From assembly GCA_026984165.1 (NCBI GenBank), contig JALSSQ010000219.1:1-9407 (forward strand): a DNA stretch of 9,407 nt, written 5' to 3'. Shown piece by piece: positions 4,727 through 9,407 of this stretch (positions are counted from its first letter, which is position 1; each line of letters starts with the position of its first letter). This stretch comes from Sulfurovum sp. Lineage in GTDB: Bacteria > Campylobacterota > Campylobacteria > Campylobacterales > Sulfurovaceae. Made by a program: the position numbers and the translations under genes. Under the pieces are notes generated by a model that searched no databases, was not told where the DNA came from, and was given only the letters and a program-made list of their open reading frames with translations.

Positions 4727-5977
4727 ATGAAAAAAATATTAAATTACCTTTTGGGGGTATCGGTACTAATATTGGTAGGTTGTGGTGATTTACAACAACC
4801 TGCCAATGAAACGGTTGTTGGTGGGAAAATAGTGGTCGATTTAGATGGTGAAAATATTAAAAATAGTCTTATTGAAGCAAAAGTACCAGGAGTAGATGCC
4901 AACACTACAGTGTATGGCTACAAAGCCTATAAAATACCATACAGTACTACAGATGAAGAAGGAAATACGGTAGCTGTTTCAGGATTGATGGTTGTTCCTG
5001 TAGGATTGCCTGATGTGGTAAACACTACACTAGGCTTGTCTATGGTGAGTGATGACCATGGAACTATTTTTGCGAATGAAGATGCACCGGCAGTGCTAGC
5101 AGGAATAAACAACGCCCCAAGCGGATCTTCTGTTGTTTTGACGTCACTTTTTGGTTTTGTTACATTGCAACCAGATTATATAGGGTTTGGGGATTCTAAA
5201 GACCATTATCATCCGTTTGTTCTTAAAAAGTCACTTGCCAATACAACTGTTGATTTTATTGTAGCAGCAAAAAAGTTTGCTGCGGATAACAAAATCAATC
5301 TTAATGGACAACTGTTTATTACGGGGTATAGCGAAGGAGGTTATGCAGCTATGGCAACCTTGCAAAAAATAGAAAAAGAAGGGAAATTGCAAGTAACACT
5401 TGCCGCGCCGATGGCAGGTCCTTATGCTTTTGATGCTATGGCGATGGGTGTTTTAAGCCAACCAACACTTTCTGTACCATCTTTTATGGCAGATGTAGGA
5501 TATGCTTATGCTATTTCTCATGATGAAGATGTAGCCTCTGTGATTAATGAACCTTATGCTTCTCGGCTGGAAAACTTGTTAGATGGTACAAAAGCGCACA
5601 CTGAGATAGATGCGGCACTTACAAAAGTGACAACAGGTGCCAATGGACTCTTTAATCCACAATTTGTCAATAACTTCTTTACTGACCCTAATTATTGGTT
5701 TAAAAAAGCAGCACAGGAAAACAATGTGCATAATTGGGTACCACAAACAGCTGTGCGTCTTGTACATTGTAAAGGTGATGATGTCATCCCTTATGCCATT
5801 TCCGAATTAACACAAGGAACGATGAGTGCTTTGGGTGCGAGTAATGTAGTTTTGGTACCTGTAGAAGAGACATTGGGATTACCAAATCTTGTAGGGCATG
5901 GGGCATGCGGACTTTTGGCTTATGGTGTAGCAGGAACTATTTTTGCACAAACAAGAAAAGCAACAGTGGGGTATTAG
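4727..5977 (+). CDS. Secretory-lipase-like alpha/beta-hydrolase, lipoprotein
   Basis: A 416-residue predicted serine esterase or lipase exported as a lipoprotein. The signal peptide MKKILNYLLG...LILVGC puts the lipidated Cys at residue 19. The nucleophile elbow is GYSEGG with Ser202, preceded by PDYIGFGDS (149-157), a segment typical of this group. The likely acid is Asp351 (HCKGDDVIPY) and the likely histidine is His391 (VGHGACG), so the triad is complete. The overall order resembles the secretory lipase (LIP, PF03583) group, which hydrolyses triacylglycerols or other esters; the exact substrate cannot be read from the sequence. It is followed nine bases later by a FadL channel and then an acyl-CoA ligase, which fits release of fatty acids at the cell surface or in the periplasm for import. 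Cys348 and Cys394, near the active-site loops, might form a disulfide. Confidence 0.8.
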   Translation: MKKILNYLLGVSVLILVGCGDLQQPANETVVGGKIVVDLDGENIKNSLIEAKVPGVDANTTVYGYKAYKIPYSTTDEEGNTVAVSGLMVVPVGLPDVVNTTLGLSMVSDDHGTIFANEDAPAVLAGINNAPSGSSVVLTSLFGFVTLQPDYIGFGDSKDHYHPFVLKKSLANTTVDFIVAAKKFAADNKINLNGQLFITGYSEGGYAAMATLQKIEKEGKLQVTLAAPMAGPYAFDAMAMGVLSQPTLSVPSFMADVGYAYAISHDEDVASVINEPYASRLENLLDGTKAHTEIDAALTKVTTGANGLFNPQFVNNFFTDPNYWFKKAAQENNVHNWVPQTAVRLVHCKGDDVIPYAISELTQGTMSALGASNVVLVPVEETLGLPNLVGHGACGLLAYGVAGTIFAQTRKATVGY

Positions 5978-5980
5978 GAG
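5976..5980 (+). promoter_or_regulatory. Shine-Dalgarno AGGAG that sets the fadL-like start
   Basis: AGGAG overlaps the lipase stop codon and touches the ATG at 5981. The ATG at 5987 has a six-base spacer and is the more likely start, giving MIQVKKS as the N-terminus. The same double-ATG arrangement occurs at the preceding gene. Confidence 0.65.
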
Positions 5981-5986
5981 ATGAGA

Positions 5987-7231
5987 ATGATACAAGTTAA
6001 AAAAAGTATAGTAGTAAGTATAATAGCAAGTAGTGTGATAATGGCGGGTGGCTATAAATTGCCAGAGCAATCACTTAATGCTATAGCGTTAAGTGATGCA
6101 TATGTTGCGCATACAACGGGGGCAGATACAGCATATTATAACCCTGCAGCTATGGTGTTTATGGGAGAGAATCAATATATAGAAGGTACACTTACACTAG
6201 CACATCTTCCTTCTCAAGAATATTCACTTGGGCCATTATCTGGTAAATCTCAAACTGAAAATTTACCTATACCTACGCTGTTTTATGTCGCTAAACCTAT
6301 AGATAATTTAAGATGGGGAGTTAGTTTGACTGTACCTGGAGGATTGACTAAAAAATGGAACACACCGTACCAAAAACTTTTTGCAGAAGAATTTACATTG
6401 AAAAATATTGAACTCAATCCAGTCATTGCCTATAAAGTGAATGATACATTTTCAGTAGGTGCAGGTGTGCGCATTGTTTATAGTGAAGGTATTGTAAAAA
6501 GTGATGGTAACAGCATAGGAGTCAATGGGAATATTATTGCTCCTGCCAAAAGACATATGGAAGGAAATACGGTTGAATTTGGTTATAACTTGGCGTTACT
6601 GTACAAACCTACTACAGACATCAATTTTGCATTGACCTATCGTTCCAATATTGATTTGAAAGAAGAAGGGCAAGCAAACCTTTATTTTGGTGGAGTAGGG
6701 CAACAGTACAATGCAAATGTAACTGTGCCACTTCCTGCAACTTTTGATGTCGCAATTTCCAAAACATGGCAAGAAAAAATGACTTTAGAGTTTAAATACC
6801 AAAGAATTTTTTGGTCTTCCTATGAAGCTTTGGATTTCAACTATGATAGACCAATACAGGCAAAACTTGTAGATTTTTTTGATAAACCTTTGATGCGTAA
6901 CTGGAAGAATACCAATAGCTTTAGATTGGGTGCAACTATTAAGATGGATAACAAACTTACAGCAATGTTTGGATTTGGGCTTGATGAGTCACCTGTACCA
7001 TTGAAAACAATCGGGTTTGAGCTAGCAGACAGCGATTCTAGGATATTTTCCATGGGATTTAGATATCAACAGAGCAAACAACTTTCATGGGGTGCTTCTT
7101 TTCTTGTAAGCGATAAAGATTCTTTGTCTCTTACCCCAGGTGTTGCAGAGAATAGTGTCTTAGCAAGAGGTGGAGGTTTTTCTGAAGGAGGAGCGTTCTT
7201 GACTACGATTGGTGTAGCATACGAGTTCTAG
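5987..7231 (+). CDS. FadL/OmpP1/TodX-family outer-membrane transport protein
   Basis: A 414-residue outer-membrane beta-barrel of the FadL family, which moves long-chain fatty acids or other hydrophobic compounds across the outer membrane. After a signal peptide (VKKSIVVSIIASSVIMAGG) the mature protein begins with GYKLPEQSLNAIALSDAYVA followed by DTAYYNPAAM. These are the hatch region and NPA motif that define the family. The rest alternates in barrel fashion, with many aromatic-ended strands, and the protein ends in VAYEF, a C-terminal Phe suited for BAM recognition. Length is normal. Placed between a lipoprotein esterase and a FadD-like ligase, fatty acids are the best guess, but TodX-type members carry aromatics or alkanes. 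I leave the symbol empty because substrate is not proven. Confidence 0.9.
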   Translation: MIQVKKSIVVSIIASSVIMAGGYKLPEQSLNAIALSDAYVAHTTGADTAYYNPAAMVFMGENQYIEGTLTLAHLPSQEYSLGPLSGKSQTENLPIPTLFYVAKPIDNLRWGVSLTVPGGLTKKWNTPYQKLFAEEFTLKNIELNPVIAYKVNDTFSVGAGVRIVYSEGIVKSDGNSIGVNGNIIAPAKRHMEGNTVEFGYNLALLYKPTTDINFALTYRSNIDLKEEGQANLYFGGVGQQYNANVTVPLPATFDVAISKTWQEKMTLEFKYQRIFWSSYEALDFNYDRPIQAKLVDFFDKPLMRNWKNTNSFRLGATIKMDNKLTAMFGFGLDESPVPLKTIGFELADSDSRIFSMGFRYQQSKQLSWGASFLVSDKDSLSLTPGVAENSVLARGGGFSEGGAFLTTIGVAYEF

Positions 7232-7232
7232 G

Positions 7233-8777
7233 ATGAAGTATAAATTTAATAACTTTTATGAAGTTATAGCATTTCATGCAAAAAAGCGTAAAAAAAAGCC
7301 TGCACTCCTTTTCAATGAGGATAAAATTAGCTATGGGGAGATAAAAGAGCGTGCCGATAAACTTGCAGGCTACCTCTCTAAAAAAGGGATAAAAGAGGGT
7401 GATAAAGTAGCCCTTTTTTTACGTAATTCTGCAGAGTTTATTTATGCTATTTTTGCAGTATCTAAACTGGGTGCCGTGCTTGTTCCTGTCAACACTTTTT
7501 TAAAGTCTGAGGAGTTGAGTTATATTTTAGAAGATAGTGATGCCTCTGTGCTTATTGCTTCAGCCATTCATGACAAGGTTGTCAATAGTTCAAAAGCGAG
7601 TGAATTATGTGACTTTATACTATGGGAAGGCGAAGAGGCTGTTGTGGGTGAGAAACATTTACATTTTTCAAAAGCCTTAGATGAGACAAATGTTATCGAA
7701 AGTCAGGCACGTGGTTTAGATGATACAGCAGTGATTGTATATACCTCAGGGACAACAGGTAAGCCCAAAGGTGCAATGCTTTCTAATAAAAACATACTTT
7801 CAAATACTGAGTCAGGACGGCGTACCATTAATGTGAAACCTAAAGATAGAGCGATAGTTTTTCTGCCAATGTTCCATTCATTTACGTTCTCTATAGGTGT
7901 GATGTTGCCACTATATGTAGGAGCAAGTATTGTCATTATTCAGTCTATTCAACCGTTTTCTAATATTTTTAAACAGATTTTGACCAAAAGAGTGACAGTA
8001 TTCTTTGGTATCCCTGATGTTTACAATGCCTTGGCAAAAGCAAAACTACCATGGTATTTTATGTGGTTTAACTGTCTTCGTGCATTTATTTCCGGTGCAG
8101 CAGCACTGCAACCTAAAACACTTGATGCCATGGCAAAGAAATTTAAACGTGCTACTTTACTTGAAGGTTATGGGCTCTCTGAAGCCAGTCCTGCAGTGTG
8201 TATGAATACTTTTAAAAAGCAAAAAGCTGGTTCTGTGGGGACAGCTTTACACGGATATGAAATGAAAATCGTTGACAGTGAGATGAATGAGGTGCCTCAT
8301 GGAAGTATAGGCGATATTATAGTTAAGGGTGATAATGTTATGCAGGGCTATCTCGGACGTCCTGAAGCTACAGCAGAAACCATTATAGGTGGGTGGCTGC
8401 TTACAGGTGATATGGGCTATATGGATGATGAAGGCTTTTTATTTATTGTAGATAGAAAAAAAGATTTGATTATCTCTAAAGGGATTAATATCTATCCAAG
8501 AGAGATAGAAGAGATTATTGATGCGTATGAAGGAGTAGGTGCATCAGCAGTGATTGGTATTGTTGATGAAAAGAGTGGAGAGGTACCTGTTGCTTATATA
8601 GAACTTGCTGACGATGTTGATAGTTTGGATGAACAAGGGTTAAAGAAGCATATGAGAGAACACCTTGCAAATTATAAAATACCTAAACAAATTCATATTA
8701 TTGAAGCACTTCCTAAAAATGCCACAGGGAAAGTACTCAAACGTGTGCTTAAAGAGAATGTAAAAGACGAGGTTTAA
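7233..8777 (+). CDS. fadD: FadD-like long-chain acyl-CoA ligase (AMP-binding family)
   Basis: A 514-residue adenylate-forming enzyme that should convert a fatty acid, ATP and CoA into acyl-CoA by way of an acyl-AMP. Motifs in order: the P-loop YTSGTTGKPKG (170-180), FHSFTFS (214-220), GYGLSEASP (312-320), TGDMGYMDDEG (391-401), DRKKDLIISKGINIYP (407-422) with the hinge region, and NATGK with the catalytic Lys500 near the end. All core elements are present. The KGINIYPREIEE form is typical of acyl-CoA ligases rather than acetyl-CoA synthetase. The ATG lies one base after the stop of the fadL-like gene with only a partial ribosome site, so translation is coupled. Product use may be beta-oxidation or direct entry into phospholipids; no beta-oxidation gene is in the window. 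Chain length is not deducible, so the symbol is by similarity. Confidence 0.85.
   Translation: MKYKFNNFYEVIAFHAKKRKKKPALLFNEDKISYGEIKERADKLAGYLSKKGIKEGDKVALFLRNSAEFIYAIFAVSKLGAVLVPVNTFLKSEELSYILEDSDASVLIASAIHDKVVNSSKASELCDFILWEGEEAVVGEKHLHFSKALDETNVIESQARGLDDTAVIVYTSGTTGKPKGAMLSNKNILSNTESGRRTINVKPKDRAIVFLPMFHSFTFSIGVMLPLYVGASIVIIQSIQPFSNIFKQILTKRVTVFFGIPDVYNALAKAKLPWYFMWFNCLRAFISGAAALQPKTLDAMAKKFKRATLLEGYGLSEASPAVCMNTFKKQKAGSVGTALHGYEMKIVDSEMNEVPHGSIGDIIVKGDNVMQGYLGRPEATAETIIGGWLLTGDMGYMDDEGFLFIVDRKKDLIISKGINIYPREIEEIIDAYEGVGASAVIGIVDEKSGEVPVAYIELADDVDSLDEQGLKKHMREHLANYKIPKQIHIIEALPKNATGKVLKRVLKENVKDEV
8769..8772 (+). promoter_or_regulatory. Shine-Dalgarno GAGG for nagA, inside the end of fadD
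   Basis: GAGG lies within the last codons of the ligase gene, exactly six bases before the ATT at 8779. It is the main evidence that translation of the next gene begins at this ATT. Confidence 0.6.
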
Positions 8778-8778
8778 A

Positions 8779-9407
8779 ATTAGAGCTATACTCAATGCCA
8801 AGTTGATTATCAATGATGACATCGAAGAAGACAAGATACTTCTTTTTGATGAAAAAATCATTGACATTGTTGAAGAGATCAAATTTTCTGATAGTGATGA
8901 TATTACTATTATCGATGCCAAAGGCGCTTATGTGAGTGCAGGGTTTATAGACCTGCATATACATGGTTCAGGTGGTGTAGATGTGATGGACGCTACACCT
9001 CAAGCGTTAGAAATACTCTCTACTACTTTACTCAAAACGGGGACAACTTCATTTTTGGCTACAACGATGACTATGTCAACTACTGCGATTGACAATGCTT
9101 TACACAATGTTCAAAATTATGCATCTGGTGTGACAGGTGCAAAGATTGTGGGTGTACATTTGGAAGGCCCTTTTATTAATGCCTCTAAACATGGTGCACA
9201 AGACAAAAATTATGTACAAGCTCCAAACTTTAAACGCATAGAAAAGTATATGGACACTATCAAGATGATAACACTTGCACCAGAAGTAGAGGGTGCCAAA
9301 GATTTTGTAAAGCAGATGACAAAAGCGTATCCACATATTATACTCTCTGCAGGACACTCCGATGCCAGTTATAAGGAGGCGATGCAAAGCTTTACATGGG
9401 GTGTCTC
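8779..9407 (+). CDS. nagA: N-acetylglucosamine-6-phosphate deacetylase, 5' part (ATT start, cut by window end)
   Basis: The first 209 codons of a NagA-type amidohydrolase, which removes acetate from GlcNAc-6-phosphate in amino-sugar or cell-wall recycling. Counting ATT as residue 1, the metal-site motifs are SAGFIDLHIHG with His60 and His62, GVHLEGPFIN with Glu129, and LSAGHSDA with His193. KTGTTSFLATTMT (86-98) is also characteristic. The frame opens at 8764 and has no ATG, GTG or TTG until a TTG at 8803. The protein alignment expected for the family (MRAILNAKLI) begins exactly at the ATT at 8779, with GAGG six bases upstream, so I propose ATT as a non-standard start. The gene begins one base after the fadD stop and runs off the window. 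Its link to lipid uptake is unclear. Confidence 0.85.
   Translation, partial: MRAILNAKLIINDDIEEDKILLFDEKIIDIVEEIKFSDSDDITIIDAKGAYVSAGFIDLHIHGSGGVDVMDATPQALEILSTTLLKTGTTSFLATTMTMSTTAIDNALHNVQNYASGVTGAKIVGVHLEGPFINASKHGAQDKNYVQAPNFKRIEKYMDTIKMITLAPEVEGAKDFVKQMTKAYPHIILSAGHSDASYKEAMQSFTWGV

Noticed and set aside
8005..8205. 66-codon plus-strand frame within fadD
   Set aside because: It is an alternative frame inside a conserved adenylate-forming enzyme with no ribosome site or recognisable sequence.
8640..8964. Two minus-strand frames spanning the fadD-nagA junction
   Set aside because: They are antisense to the well-supported FadD C-terminus and the NagA N-terminus; they look like genes only because the ATT start leaves nagA uncalled.
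9100..9387. 95-codon minus-strand frame at the window end
   Set aside because: It is antisense to conserved NagA motifs and its translation is low-complexity Cys/His/Ile-rich, as expected for a shadow frame.

Overview
The window looks like chromosomal DNA from a low-GC member of the Campylobacterota (Epsilonproteobacteria), perhaps a Sulfurovum/Sulfurimonas-type organism. This rests on AT-rich codon use, extended TATAAT-type -10 boxes with weak -35 boxes, tightly packed genes, and the style of the nfo, FadL and NagA proteins. The genus is an inference and cannot be proven from the window.

Left part (1-2300) is an accessory-looking region. It opens with the C-terminal part of a superfamily I helicase-like ATPase, of the kind often fused to an N-terminal NERD nuclease domain and probably cut by the window edge. 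A 400-base stretch of decayed sequence follows. It holds a small antitoxin-like gene (1199-1337) broken by one extra G in a run of five. Next comes an intact two-gene toxin-antitoxin module: a UPF0175-type antitoxin and a DUF3368/PIN-like toxin. Two inverted repeats overlap its promoter.

Middle part (2300-3325), mostly minus strand: an SPOR-like exported protein whose signal peptide is out of frame with the only ATG by one base, under a strong promoter with a Fur-box-like palindrome over its -35. Upstream of it lie two identical tRNA-Glu(UUC) genes 28 bases apart. Divergent promoters then separate the tRNAs from the plus-strand operon.

Right part (3293-9407) appears to be one long plus-strand operon with gaps of 0-18 bases after start correction: a small lipoprotein, endonuclease IV (nfo), a lipoprotein alpha/beta-hydrolase of the secretory-lipase type, a FadL-family outer-membrane channel, a FadD-like acyl-CoA ligase, and the 5' part of nagA. 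Hydrolase, FadL and FadD form a logical chain: release fatty acids outside, bring them through the outer membrane, and activate them to acyl-CoA inside. The partial nagA has a perfectly spaced Shine-Dalgarno but an ATT in the start position, so a standard ORF search with ATG/GTG/TTG would miss its true beginning.

No insertion sequence, CRISPR array, riboswitch or rRNA was seen. The items most worth checking are the ATT start of nagA, the one-base break in the SPOR-like gene, the frameshifted antitoxin beside an intact TA pair, and the lipid-uptake operon in a lineage not generally known for fatty-acid use.
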